A DNA stretch of 64,000 nt from Ursus arctos (Eukaryota; Chordata; Mammalia; Carnivora; Ursidae). The stretch spans positions 44,750,938 to 44,814,937 of the forward strand of contig NW_026622786.1 in the NCBI RefSeq assembly GCF_023065955.2. The letters run 5' to 3'. This document shows positions 24,263 to 34,951 of this stretch, one piece after another (positions within the stretch are counted from its first letter, which is position 1; each line of letters starts with the position of its first letter). The position numbers and the translations under genes are program-made. The notes beneath the pieces were generated by a model. That model saw only the letters and a program-made list of their open reading frames with translations, did no database searches and was not told where the DNA came from.

Positions 24263-24480
24263 GTTTTACACATTTACATCAACCTATTGTGCAGTTATCT
24301 TGGTAGGATTTATTCCTACAAGTTGAATTTCTAGGAGAAAATATACTGAATAGAGTCTTTGGGTCGGAGTTTGCATTTGGTTCCATGCTATTATATTATC
24401 AAGGAATATTATCACCCCTGCCTGGGTGAAATCAATGTGAAAAAAGTACTAACACCCCATTGTTAAGTAGACTACCCAAC
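22940..24480. repeat. Old L1M-derived sequence, mixed orientation
   Basis: From 22940 to about 23290 the plus strand resembles the 3' end of old L1 ORF2/UTR in sense: 'ttcaggaatatacacatatg', 'catggaaagacactgtggg', 'aaaaaagcaaggtaagg'. From about 23440 to 24480 it resembles antisense L1M 3' UTR: 'cacagaaaaattggaaaatg', 'gaatttctaggagaaaata', 'ttatattatcaaggaatatt'. This suggests two fragments or an inverted insertion. Coding capacity is lost. A TG repeat interrupts it. Confidence 0.45.
24228..24261. repeat. (TG)n microsatellite
   Basis: Seventeen uninterrupted GT units, likely length-polymorphic. It sits inside L1-derived intronic sequence. Confidence 0.97.
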
Positions 24481-24629
24481 CCTGCCTCAAAGTACAATAC
24501 TTCCAACTCCTTGATTTTAAATTGTTTAATTGTACTAGGGCCCCATAGATTTAATGGATTATTGAGGAAAAATCCCAAGTACTGTAAAAATGCCATCACT
24601 GTGTATTTGGCATAAAAATGTACTTCAGT

Positions 24630-24825
24630 GGGGCGCCTGGGTGGTGCAGTCGTTAAGCGTCTGCCTTCAGCTCAGGGCGTGATCCCAGTGTTCTGGGATC
24701 GAGTCCCACATCAGGCTCCTCTGCTGGGAGCCTGCTTCTTCCTCTCCCACTCCCCCTGCTTGTGTTCCCTCTCTCGCTGGCTGTCTCTTTCTGTCAAATA
24801 AATAAATAATCTTTAAAAAAAAAAA
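24630..24825 (+). mobile_element. SINEC-type SINE with 10-bp TSD
   Basis: Starts GGGGCGCCTGGGTGGTGCAG and ends AATAAATAATCTTT plus A-tail. The duplication gtacttcagt lies at 24620-24629 and 24826-24835, preceded on both sides by A-rich sequence, so the true duplication may be longer. Confidence 0.95.
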
Positions 24826-25042
24826 GTACTTCAGTAAGGTTAGAAAGTCATGAAAATTTAACTTGCTGTGGATACTAGAAAATGCCGTTTTTCAATTTAA
24901 AAAATGAAGTGTTTTGAGTTTGCCTATTTATGTCAGTTGTATTTACATGCAATGTAAATCATGTAGTCTCGTCTTTAATTTTGGGTTACATTGGTCACGA
25001 CTTCCATTTTACTGGTTGTTATGTCGTGAAATGTGATTACAG

Positions 25043-25261
25043 GGCAAGAAGGCAGTGATGAAGTTCAAGAACTCCATGGACAATTCACAGGCAATGAATC
25101 GCTATCAACTTCCAAACATTAACAATTACATGATGCCGATTCCTCCTCCACCTCCTCCCCCCAGTGGAAGAATCGCAAGGGAAAACAGACTTGAATCATG
25201 GAGAAGGAGAAGATTTCGTCCAACCACTGCTCCAAATGGCTTAGATCCTCTCTTTACCAGG
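25043..25261 (+). CDS. ERICH3: ERICH3 coding exon (expected exon 7), Pro-rich
   Basis: Seventy-three codons, phase 0 on both sides (about residues 202-274), acceptor atgtgattacag, donor gtaaat. It starts GKKAVMKFKNSMDNS, contains YQLPNINNYMMPI followed by seven consecutive prolines and SGR, and ends RPTTAPNGLDPLFTR. A basic WRRRRF motif lies between. The proline run could bind SH3, WW, EVH1 or profilin-type partners; this is inference. Compared with the human protein I recall, the run appears longer (a Pro-Leu interruption is absent). An in-frame start at the exon's Met codons is possible for a short isoform but there is no evidence for it. Confidence 0.96.
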
Positions 25262-26420
25262 GTAAATGTGGAATCAAGTTTTCTTTTATTAATTTAGCAT
25301 AAATTTCATTGCACTATTAAATTTCTAGATGTGCAGTACAAATGAATCTAGTGAAATCAAATGCAAAATGCTTTGTAAAAATATAATAATTTTATAAATG
25401 TAATTGTAAGCTTGGATGAATCTGAAATCAAATATTTGAGTAGCTCAGTTCAGTAACTGGTTTAGCACAGTTAATAAAAAATCCACTAAATCTTGTGGTC
25501 AAATTTAGTTTGTCCTCTGCCCATTTCTAAATTATGTATTTCCTTCGGTTTGCCCATTCAATCACATGTTGACAGAAGTATTTTAACATTTAATTTGTGA
25601 AAATTCAGGGGCTTCAGTATACCCCAAAACATAATATGCCATATAAAATATCTTATTAAAGCTTCCTCTTAATGATTCTTGGAAAATTACTGTATAATAC
25701 TTAGAAAATATTTTCTTTCAATGTTCTTTGAAAATATTGCAGCTTGTAGTACTCATTTTCTCAAAATGCCAAAGAAAATAGTCCTTTGGCCAGTTAGACT
25801 TTATATAGATACAGGCTGGTACAAAGGCAGAAGATCTCTTAGCTTTGACTGTGTAAATATACAACTAATAGTAATTAGATGTAACTTCTGTGATTATTAT
25901 CGGAGAGCAAGGTCTGCATTTGACTGAGAATGAGGGAGTGAAAAACGGACCAGGGAGCAGACTGAATGCTGGTTCTTGTAAACGCACTTCACTCCGACCT
26001 GCCTTACTTACCCGATGTCCATATCTCAGCCCCAGCAGCTATCCTCATCAAGGACCTGTCTTCCGTGCGCTTGCTCAGATTTTCCCCTTTCAAATCCATT
26101 TTCACTGGTTTTCTTCCTTTGTTGTGGTTTCGGAAAAAACACTGTATCCCTCATGTCTGAGGCCCACTTCCACCCTGTGTCCTCGATTTTATCTTTTTCC
26201 ACTGCCCGTCATTCTCCTCTTTGATTTGGATTTTCCTCCTCCCTGTTATATTCATTGCTGTCTCTCAGCATCCCCAGGCTTTGCACAAAGTGACGGGATC
26301 CTCCCTTCAAGGCTCTAGCCATGGACTCATCTTCTCTTACTGCGAAGTTCTCCAAAGCGTAGTTGACTGTAGCTTCGTCTAACAAACATCCCTGGGCAAC
26401 TCAACTTACAATGGCAAAGG

Positions 26421-26943
26421 TTTCTTTCTTTTTAACAGTTTTTATTTAAAATTGTATATAAGATTACTTTATTCCTGCATCTCCTCAATCGTTTCTTCCT
26501 TCTATTTGTCCTCTTTCCTTTCCTACTTGGTGGGATTTGGCTTTACGTTCAAGGATCTTTCTGCGGTCTTTGTCCTGTTTCAGTCTAGTGAGGACCACCT
26601 TGCGAGGCTGAATGCCCGCGTGGTCGGTTGTGCCATCTGCCTTCTCTCACTGCACTCCCTCCGTGTAGATGGCGTATTCCTCCGTGTCAGCCTGGACAAC
26701 TTTGCTGGTTTGCTGACCTTTGTAGTGTCCTCACACAACCCCTCTTCAGATGGGCATGAATCCAGTGCTGTAGTTCTGTCTCAGCTCTTTGGAAAGAGGG
26801 GAAGACGTGATCTTCCTGCGAATGCGGGAAGGTGCCTTGACGTGCCGTTTCCAGTTCTTGCTCGGGTCAGAAGTCACAAAGGGATTGAGCTTCGTTTTGG
26901 CCACTGGCGCTTCGGCGGTGGCTGCAAAGGGAAGAGAAGGTTT
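26421..26943 (-). pseudogene. RPL26: RPL26 processed pseudogene
   Basis: Read on the minus strand, this is an intronless copy of the mRNA for 60S ribosomal protein L26. It includes 5' UTR-like sequence, a decayed coding region (26895 down to 26469), 3' UTR with 'ggaataaagtaatctta', and an A-rich tail remnant (26421-26433 read in reverse). Recognisable peptide pieces are [24 protein letters not shown] and RKILER. The start codon is ACG instead of ATG. One CGA codon (following the Pro-Ile of the MPIRK motif) reads TGA. The coding span is 427 nt against 438 expected, so at least one frameshifting deletion exists. It cannot encode functional L26. It lies antisense to ERICH3. Confidence 0.93.
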
Positions 26944-27390
26944 GTTGCTTGTTCACATTATCATGTGGTTGGTCAGCTGCAATTCTGGGACCCAGACTGG
27001 AGGAACAGACCCTGCCTGGGGCCTCTTGCCCTCATGAAAGACAGAACCATAGAACGTTTTTAAGATTCCACTCAGCTGTGAAACATGTCACGTATACTCG
27101 AATTCCATTGCCAAAGCATGACAGCGATGGAGAAGGAAGTAGCATCCTCTCACAGGGTGGGGCAGTGAGTATTTGGAACAGTGATGAAATCAACCACATC
27201 TACTGACTTACTTCTGAACTCAACGAGCCAGCAAACACGTGCTCTTGAAGGCTGTGGCCTCTACGTAGCGAAAACACGGGTTCCTTATCATATTCACATG
27301 CTGGCAGCATTAGACTTTCTGATGTTCAAGTATAGTAATGGGATATGCTCTACCCAGTCATATTTAAAAAAAAAAAAAAGGCTTACTGCA

Positions 27391-27507
27391 TCGGACTCCC
27401 TGCTTAGTGGGGAGCCTGCTTCTCCCTCTCCCTCTGCCTGCTGCTCCCCCTACTGGGGCTCTCTCACTGTCAAATAAATAAAAATAAAAAAAATCTTTAA
27501 AAAAAGG
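27391..27507 (+). mobile_element. 5'-truncated SINEC-type SINE
   Basis: Only the 3' part is present, from 'gactccctgcttagtgggga' through the C/T-rich body to AAATAAATAAAAATAAAA. The tRNA-like head is missing. It ends about 47 bases before a full-length copy in the same orientation. Confidence 0.85.
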
Positions 27508-27554
27508 TTTAAATATCTCCTAAACCATAAGAACATATTAAATCTGTATGTGCA

Positions 27555-27741
27555 GGGCACCTGGGTGGCTCAGTCAGTTAAGTGTCTGCCTTCAGCTCAG
27601 GTCATGATCTCAGGGTCGTGGGATCGAGCCCCAGTTGGGCTCCCTGCTCAGTGGGGAGTCTGCTTCTCCCTCTGCCCACTCTCCACCCCGCTTGCTTGTG
27701 CTCTCTTTCTCTCTCAAATAAATCAATACAATCTTTAAAAA
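27555..27741 (+). mobile_element. Older SINEC-type SINE, imperfect TSD
   Basis: Starts GGGCACCTGGGTGGCTCAGT and ends CAAATAAATCAATACAATC plus A-tail. The flanks aaatctgtatgtgca (27540-27554) and aaatctatacgtgca (27742-27756) match at 13 of 15 positions. The two transitions and internal changes mark it as older than the copies at 22564 or 34756. Confidence 0.92.
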
Positions 27742-28479
27742 AAATCTATACGTGCAAGTAACAGTAATCAAGCAAACGGCCGTGTACACATCATTATTTC
27801 TTTACGAAGTAGAGCACTGCTGCATATCCTGAGCCCCCATTTCCTGCCTCATCACATCTCTTACTTCTTCCCAGAGCAACCATCCTACTGACTTCTGAGT
27901 CCTGTTTTTCTTTGAAGTTCTGTCATTGATATACATAAAACTTCAGAAATAACTTCAAATCTAGCATCATAATGAAAGAACAATACTTACAAGAGAAATA
28001 AGCTGAATGGAACCTTTGGGTCAGAGTCTGAGTTTGGTTCCTGGCAATTTTAGGAGCCTCTTCTGGAGAAGTCAGAGAGGGCAGGTCATGAGTGTTTCCT
28101 AGGAAAATGAGGCTCACCAGGGTCAAGGCATCAGGTCAGGTCCAAGTGTGGACCAGTGTGGCCACGGGATGCCCCGCAGGAATATGGTTGGGGGAATGGG
28201 CTTCCATAGCTGGGCACAGAGGAGAGAACAGTGACTTCTCCAGCCCGTGGTCATGACAAGTGCAGCACAGGTCGCATGGGAGCAGCTTCCCCTGAGCATT
28301 CGGCACCGAGGTTAGCAACACAGCATGGTGTCAGCCGGCACAGCCCTTAGCATGTCTGTCGTTTTGAGTCATAAGGTTTTAGCCTGACTTGGTCTTTTGT
28401 TTCATTTCGTTTCCAAACTTCTATTCTATTTGGGGAATGATAGAACTACTACCCTAATCCTCTGATACTCTTATCTTTT

Positions 28480-29180
28480 CTCTCCTATTTTCTGTTTCTT
28501 TGTCTTTTTGTTCTGCTTTCTGGAGATTTCTTCAGTTTTATCTTCCACACATTCTACTGAGTTTTTTCTTCTGGTGCCTATTTTACATTCTAAGAACTTC
28601 CTTTGTGTTCACTGAATGTTACTTTGCAAAAGCATCTTGCTCCGTAGGATTTTGATTCTTTGGTATTTGTGGAGACTTCTTTGTGGGCTAATAGATGTTC
28701 AGTTTTTGTAAAGAAAACGAGTCTCTTAATGTTGGGAGTGGAGTTGTATAAATGCCCAATAGAAAAGAAACGTTAATTATGTCATTTCTGTTTTCACATG
28801 CTTAGCATTCTTGTTTATCTGCTTTCTCAGTTCCTGAGTTCTAGAGATAATTCATTCTCTGTAATCGTAGATCTGTCCATTTCTCCTTGTAATTATGTCA
28901 AATTCTGCTTTGTAAATGTTGAGACTCCCCGGTTGTGTGCTCTCAGATTTAGGATTCCTCTATCTTACTGGTGAAGTGATTCTTTATGATTAAAAAAGAA
29001 TGGTCCTCTTTATCACGTTTCTTTTGGCTTTAAAATCTCCTTTGTCCCACAGTACTAATTTTCTTTAGATTAGTATTTAAAATATAGCATTTAATAACAT
29101 ATATATTATATATATTCTTTTTATTTTCGGCCTTTTAATATCTTTGAATTTAAGTTTTAGCCCTTAAATGTATTTATGTA
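28480..29180 (-). repeat. Old L1M ORF2-derived sequence, antisense
   Basis: Plus-strand phrases such as 'aagaatggtcctctttatca', 'ggctttaaaatctcctttgt' and 'ccttttaatatctttgaatt' match antisense L1 ORF2 text in order, and 'ctaagaacttcctttgtgtt' is L1-like further left. Strongly decayed, no frame left. Boundaries and subfamily are uncertain. Confidence 0.45.
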
Positions 29181-30489
29181 GCATGTAATTTACACATTAA
29201 ATTCACTCATTTTATGACTACCATCCTCAGAGCATCCTCCAAATACTCTTAAAAGGAAAAAAAAGAGGGGAAAGGCAGAAAGATATGGCTTGCTGGTGAC
29301 CTACCACCTGTTCCTCTAGGAATGTGTAGAACACAGTCCCCGTCTTCTGTGTTCTATGCTCTAGGGGATGATTCATGGAGCCAAACGACAAGGTGTGGTA
29401 GATCTTACAGCCCCGCAAGCTGCTGCTGTGCACGCTGCCTTGTTTCCTTTTGTTCTAAGATGAGCAGAGCTTTTATGCTGCTTTTACAGAATCCATGAGA
29501 CTACTTCGATTTTGCTTTGAGGTTTACCTCCACATCTCAGATATTTATGTCCTCACACCATATTGCTGGTCACCTACTCTATACAGCAGCCTATTAAAAT
29601 GGCAATGGTCCCATAAATAGTATTTATTAATGTGAAAATATATGCTTTCAAGTAAGAACTTACTTAATCATTATGGTTATTTAGTTAAACCAAAACAAAA
29701 CAAAACAAAGTTGGTTTTTATTTTTTATGTGTTTTGTGTAATTGAGCTTCTCCAGGCATGAACTAGTCTGGGCTTTCTCTATATCTGGTCCAGGCCCCCT
29801 CCCCACCTCTTAGACCTCCCACGAGCCCTGTGCAATTACTGGTGCCTGACTGGGAGGTTCTCCTGCCCCTCAGATTTGACATGGTTAAGCCAGCTTCTCC
29901 GTTCAATTGCCTTGTATCTTATAAAGCATGACCTTTCCCCCCCAAAATCTCAAAATCTAGGCTCAAAATCTAGTTTTCCTTCTGTCTGCATCACACTAAG
30001 TTAATTGCTAAGTCTTCCAGATAGAGATGTCCAATAGATGTATAATACAAGCCACATATGCAACTTTACTTTTCCAATAACTACACTAAAAAATGTAAAA
30101 AAGAAACATGTGAAAGTAATTTTATTAACGTACTTTGTTTAATCAAGTATATTCAACATACTATCATTTCAACATGTAATCAGTGTTTTAATGAGTATCG
30201 TGCAATTTTTTTCATACTACGTCTTTGAAATTCAGTAAGCATTTTATATTTATGGCACATCTCATTCAAATGAGCCCCCTTTCAAATGCCCCACAGCCAA
30301 ATGGGGTAAGTGGTTGCTGGCTCAGACTGCACAACACTAGCACCTGGACAATGGCTCATGTGTCTGATAATCCTTTTCCATTCTCAGTGCTATATCCCCG
30401 GGTCAGGGGCTTGCTACCTAAGTCTTCACAGGGCTGGCTCAGTCATCTATGGGCTTACGTTCTGTCTTTAAATCAACAAATAGCTCAAT

Positions 30490-30830
30490 TTAGCTTTTAT
30501 TGATTATGACAAGCACTGTTCTAGGTACTGAGGTTACCAAGATGAGTAAAGCCAAATCCTTATTCTCAGAAGGATTGGAGTTTAGCCAGGGAGACCAAAA
30601 TATCGACAATTAAGCATGACCCGTTGTGGTGAATACAATCATAGTGGTATAAATAAAGCACAATGAGAACGCAGAGGAAGGAAACGCTAGCTTTGAGGAG
30701 ATTGAAGAGTGCTTCAGAGAGAAGATGGCATTTGAAATGGGCTTTGAAAGATGAAGTAGGAAGTTAGCAGATAGAATCAGGGAGCAGAGGGTCAAAGGCA
30801 GGAAGGGGGACAAGAGCAAGCAAAGTGCAT
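30490..30830 (+). repeat. L2 fragment (3' region)
   Basis: Sense L2 landmarks in order: 'gcactgttctaggtactgag', 'ccttattctcagaaggattg', 'tgaagagtgcttcagagaga' and 'ggcatttgaaatgggctttg'. Ancient, no coding capacity. Confidence 0.65.
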
Positions 30831-31874
30831 CTCAGGATTGACAGATTCTATGTAATGAAATTAAATGAAGCTTGAGAGAAGAGCTCCCAACATGTTCCTC
30901 CCCTGCTTAAGACCTTCTCCAGCTCCTTTCCTAATGAAAGCAGGTATAATCTTCTGCCTGGATCTTTTCAAATGTAGCTTTTATTATTATTCAGGTATGT
31001 TGAGACCTATAGATCGAGAGAGGATTACCATGGAAAAGACAGTTTGTCACTTAAAATTCCCCAAAGGAGGAACATGCCATGTATATTAGGCAGGGTTCCA
31101 TCCAGAATTATGTTTGACTGCATCTGGGCTTTTTGGCCCAGCTAAGTTGGTAGATAAAATCATCCACCACACGTTGTCACATGGGGCCACACAAGGCAGC
31201 ACCAGGGTTGGCCAGGAGACTGGGGGGACGGGAGGCAAACATGGGCAAGAGCCTTTGTTGTGGTTTCTGAGAGAAGGAACAGGAAAGACAGGGTAAGCAG
31301 GCTTAGGACTGAACAGTATGAGTAATTTTGGCGGGTTTTGGGGTGTGGAGGCTGTCCCTGACTTGTCTGCTGCCTGGTCGAGGGGTGCTCGGGGCAGAGG
31401 AACATTGGCCCCGAGTTTAATAGCCAGATAGCCAAGGTAGGGCGAGGGTGGATGTGAGCTCCCGTTTGGTTAGTTTGTCCATGAAAAGCACTCTCCTAGG
31501 CAAGTTCATTTACCGTCTCTAGGAATTAGTTATTCTTGGGAGGGGTAGTGTCCCCAGGGTCAGTGAGGCCCCAGGTGTCAAAATATCAGAATACAAAGAT
31601 GTGCTTAGACATTGGTGTTCAAGGGCTTTCAGATTTTGAGTCCTTTCCAACTTTCCACTCCCATCCAGACCAAACTGAACTACTCCCTGGACCCTCAGCT
31701 GGTTGATCCACCATTTCCCCCTCTGATCTGTGCTTTTTTCTATTATTACTTTCAGCAGGACATTCACTCACTTTTAAATCATCTATATATTTTTTTCTTA
31801 TTCAATTACCTTTGCTGGCTTTTAATATAATAAAATGTTTATATTCAATGTTGACAACAATGATTCTACCTTCT

Positions 31875-32335
31875 ATTTAGTGGACCTTCAGCACGTGCTG
31901 GGAGTTTTGCTCAGTGTGTTACATACATTAACTCAATAACACAATAAACTCAAGAAAGAGATAAATAATTTCTTCATATTAAAGATGAGGAAACTGGGGC
32001 GCCTGGGTAGCGCAGTCGTTAAAGCGTCTGCCTTCGGCTCAGGGCGTGATCCTGGTGTACCGGGATCGAGTCCCACATCAGGCTCCTCTGCTATGAGCCT
32101 GCTTCTTCCTCTCCCACTCCCCCTGCTGTGTTCCCTCTCTCGCTGGCTGTCTCTCTCTGTCAAATAAATAAATAAAATCTTTAAAAAAAATAAAAATAAA
32201 AATAAAAATAAAGATGAGGAAACTGAGCCAAGTGAGATTAAATAATTTGGCCAAGGTCACATAACTAGTTAGTGACAGACTAAGTATACAGACTCAGCAG
32301 ACACTTGGAGCCTGCATTCGTCATCCTCAAACCCA
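31875..32335 (-). repeat. MIR-family remnant split by a SINE
   Basis: Left part: 'cagtgtgttacatacattaa' followed by 'ataatttcttcatatt'. Right part: 'atgaggaaactgagccaag' with 'ggccaaggtcacataactag'. Together they read as one antisense MIR-type element interrupted at 31997-32208 by the SINEC insertion. Confidence 0.55.
31997..32208 (+). mobile_element. SINEC-type SINE with 17-bp TSD, inside MIR
   Basis: Starts GGGCGCCTGGGTAGCGCAGT; the tail is a long (TAAAA)n-type array after AATAAATAAAATCTTT. The duplication taaagatgaggaaactg is at 31980-31996 and 32209-32225 and belongs to the older MIR-type target. Confidence 0.97.
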
Positions 32336-33959
32336 AAGTATATGGAATTTATCTATAAGCCTGTTTCTCTCAAATCTTTGAAGATATTAATCACAATCGG
32401 TCGGGTGTTTCCTCAGTGCGGAGATGTTCTTTCTCTATGAACTGCCTGTGAGCGCCTGAGATAGAAGGATGTTATCAAACCCACCTTGCCCAGCGTCTGT
32501 CAAAGGCCTTATGCTCTATAGTGATTTCTGTACATTGTAATAGGATCCCTTCTCTTCCTCTCTTCAAAAGGATTTTCTTACTAATGCCCCTTACTCTGTT
32601 CTGCTTAGTATCAATACTCATGTACTTTTATTAGTTGTTACTTCTACTCTCAGATTATGAAGCTTGTTGAGGGCAGGCATTTGATTTTACTTACATTTCG
32701 TCAAAGTGTTTATTAGTACTGTGTTCATAAACAGGTATTATTTTATTATTCATACAAACAAATTAAACTCTTAATTATACTACTTAGTTCATGTAAATAT
32801 TATGGAAATAAATTATGCCTTTCAGACATAGATCCCTTTTCTTCAAGCACAAAAAGAGCCTAACAAATGTTAGTTTTGCTAAAGAGATTGCACATTTCTT
32901 TTGTATGACTTTATTTTTAAAATATTTTTTTTTAATTTCCATTTTAGTCAATGTATTATCTTGATATTTTTCACTCTTGGTTTTCCTCACCAGTAGACTC
33001 GGATTTGAGAATGAAAAAGGAAAGCATCAGCATGATTTTAATACAGGGTAATTCAACATCGCTCTTATAGGCTTGATTTATTTCAGGCACTTTCCTTTCA
33101 ACAATGTTTTTGCTTGAAATTAACATTGCAGTTTGGTAACTACGTTACTAGAAAGGACTTTAAAAATGGTTTAAATGTCAATTCAGCAATCAAAATATCT
33201 TAGCAGCTGGTGTTGCAGAATTAAACAATAGAAGAGAGAAAGAACCAAAGATGCTTCTAGGGGGTCTGCAGCAGGCGGAGTTTAAGGGCAGACCTCGGCA
33301 GCTTTTCAGACCTTACCAAAAGCAAAATGCAGCTGGATAATTTCTACCTCTTAGCAGACTTATTGAATTTATTCTGCTGAGGGAGATGAGGAAGGGAAGG
33401 CTCATGTGTCCACTCAGCATCCTCAAAACCTGGAGCTCCAATACCTCCAGGGGGAGGGAGGCATTGGGGGACATGCCAGGAGTAAGCACGAGACACAGGT
33501 TACACGGTGGTAAGAAAAATGGGCAAGAGGAGAGTGACGAGAGGAAGCATAGGAAAAGCAAAGGAGGGAGGAGCAGAGAACAAGGAAAAACCAGCAGGAA
33601 AAAGAAGAGAAAGAGAGGAACCAAATCAATCTACTGAGAAGTCTCTATTACAACCAGCTGCTTCCTGAAGCCTTAGGATGCCAACACCGGAGCGCTCTTC
33701 CTCTGGCTCATTTCGGAATTTTCTCCCCCTGAGGCCTGAAGCAGAGTCAACACGGGGACTGCCTGCTGCTCCTGATACAAGCTTTTAATCAGTCTTTGTC
33801 AAAGGTGTTGCTTAACAGGACACTGTGAATCAGTTTTCATGTTGTGGTACCTATTGAGGGCCTATAAATGCAGAAAGCTTCGGATGTAGGGCGGGGTCAA
33901 CTTACTGTAGGTTTTGTCTTTCAGCAAAGGACAGAATGTGGAATCCCTAAATGTTCCAT

Positions 33960-34440
33960 GTCTATGTCCAGTCAGATCAATGTTTATTAGGCCCTTGCTA
34001 GGTGTCAGCACTGGCCAGACACCGGGGGCATAAAGCTCAGTAAGACGTCCTTATGTACTGAGAGTGAGAGGAATACAAGGGAATAGTTTCAAGGCCATGT
34101 GACTTAATAGAGTTCTATGGGTCCGGAGACTAAAAACACGAGAGTCGTGTTTGGGCCACTCCAGTTAGTGCAGCTGCTGGACCTTTAAATGTATCGAAAG
34201 AAATCGCAAAGAGTGGAGAGATAGGAGGAGTTGAAAACATAAGACATTTTTTGTTATTTGAGGAATGTTGAACCTTATCCCACGGTCATTGGGGATTGTT
34301 GGAGGACTTTAAGCAAGAAAGTCACATGATCTGTTTAATGTTAATAGTTCACTCTGATATGCAGGAGGAAGGAGATTTGGGGAGATACCAGGCTGGAAAT
34401 GGGGAGACCAGGTAGTAGAGTGACTATGCATCCCAGCTTT
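33960..34440 (+). repeat. L2 fragment (3' region)
   Basis: Sense L2 landmarks: 'atgtttattaggcccttgct', 'ggtgtcagcactggccagac', 'aagaaagtcacatgatctg' and 'agttcactctgatatgcagg', 'aaatggggagaccaggtag'. Diverged and non-coding. Confidence 0.65.
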
Positions 34441-34755
34441 CCTGGAACAGTTCAAATTTGTAGGGTTTTTTTTCTAGTGTAGTTATTAATAATACCTCTT
34501 TCACTGCATCTCCCAGTTTGGATGATAAATTCTGTGGCTGCCTTAGTAACTAGAGATTTATTGCAGGGGTCTAGGTAAGACTCCATGATGCCCAGAGTTC
34601 ATCAGGTCTTGGCTAAGTGGATGAAGAGGAATTACTGCCCAAGGCTATCAGCAGGAATAAGCCCTTTGACACCCTTATAGTCTCTTAAATCTACCCCCCA
34701 CGCCGACTCAGGCCTGAGCACAGAAAAAAAATGCCGGTGAAAATTTAGAATATTA

Positions 34756-34951
34756 GGGGCGCCTGGGTGGCACAGTGGTTAAGCGTCTGCCTTCGGCTCA
34801 GGGCGTGATCCCGGCGTTATGGGATCGAGCCCCACATCAGGCTCCTCTGCTGTGAGCCTGCTTCTTCCTCTCCCACTCCCCCTGCTTGTGTTCCCTCTCT
34901 CGTTGGCTGTCTCTATCTCTGTCAAATAAATAAATAAAAATCTTTTTTAAA
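34756..34951 (+). mobile_element. SINEC-type SINE with 15-bp TSD
   Basis: Full-length copy from GGGGCGCCTGGGTGGCACAG to AAATAAATAAATAAAAATC and tail. The duplication aaatttagaatatta is at 34741-34755 and 34952-34966. It belongs to the 'ggcgttatgggatcgagc' group and looks young. Confidence 0.97.

Larger units (their letters stand above)
20327..25042 (+). other. ERICH3: Intron 6 (4716 bp)
   Basis: GT-AG intron. It contains an L2 piece near 22270-22400, two sense SINEs (22564 and 24630), L1-derived sequence at about 22940-24480 and a TG microsatellite (24228-24261). The interval 20330-22260 has nothing I can name. Confidence 0.85.

Noticed and set aside
25890..26318. Plus-strand open frame of 142 codons just after exon 7
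   Set aside because: Not contiguous with the exon frame, cysteine/serine/phenylalanine-rich, no homologue recognised. The donor at 25262 already ends the exon properly.
26452..27063. Plus-strand open frame of 203 codons
   Set aside because: It overlaps the antisense RPL26 pseudogene; the open frame is the complement of a once-coding sequence. No family resemblance.
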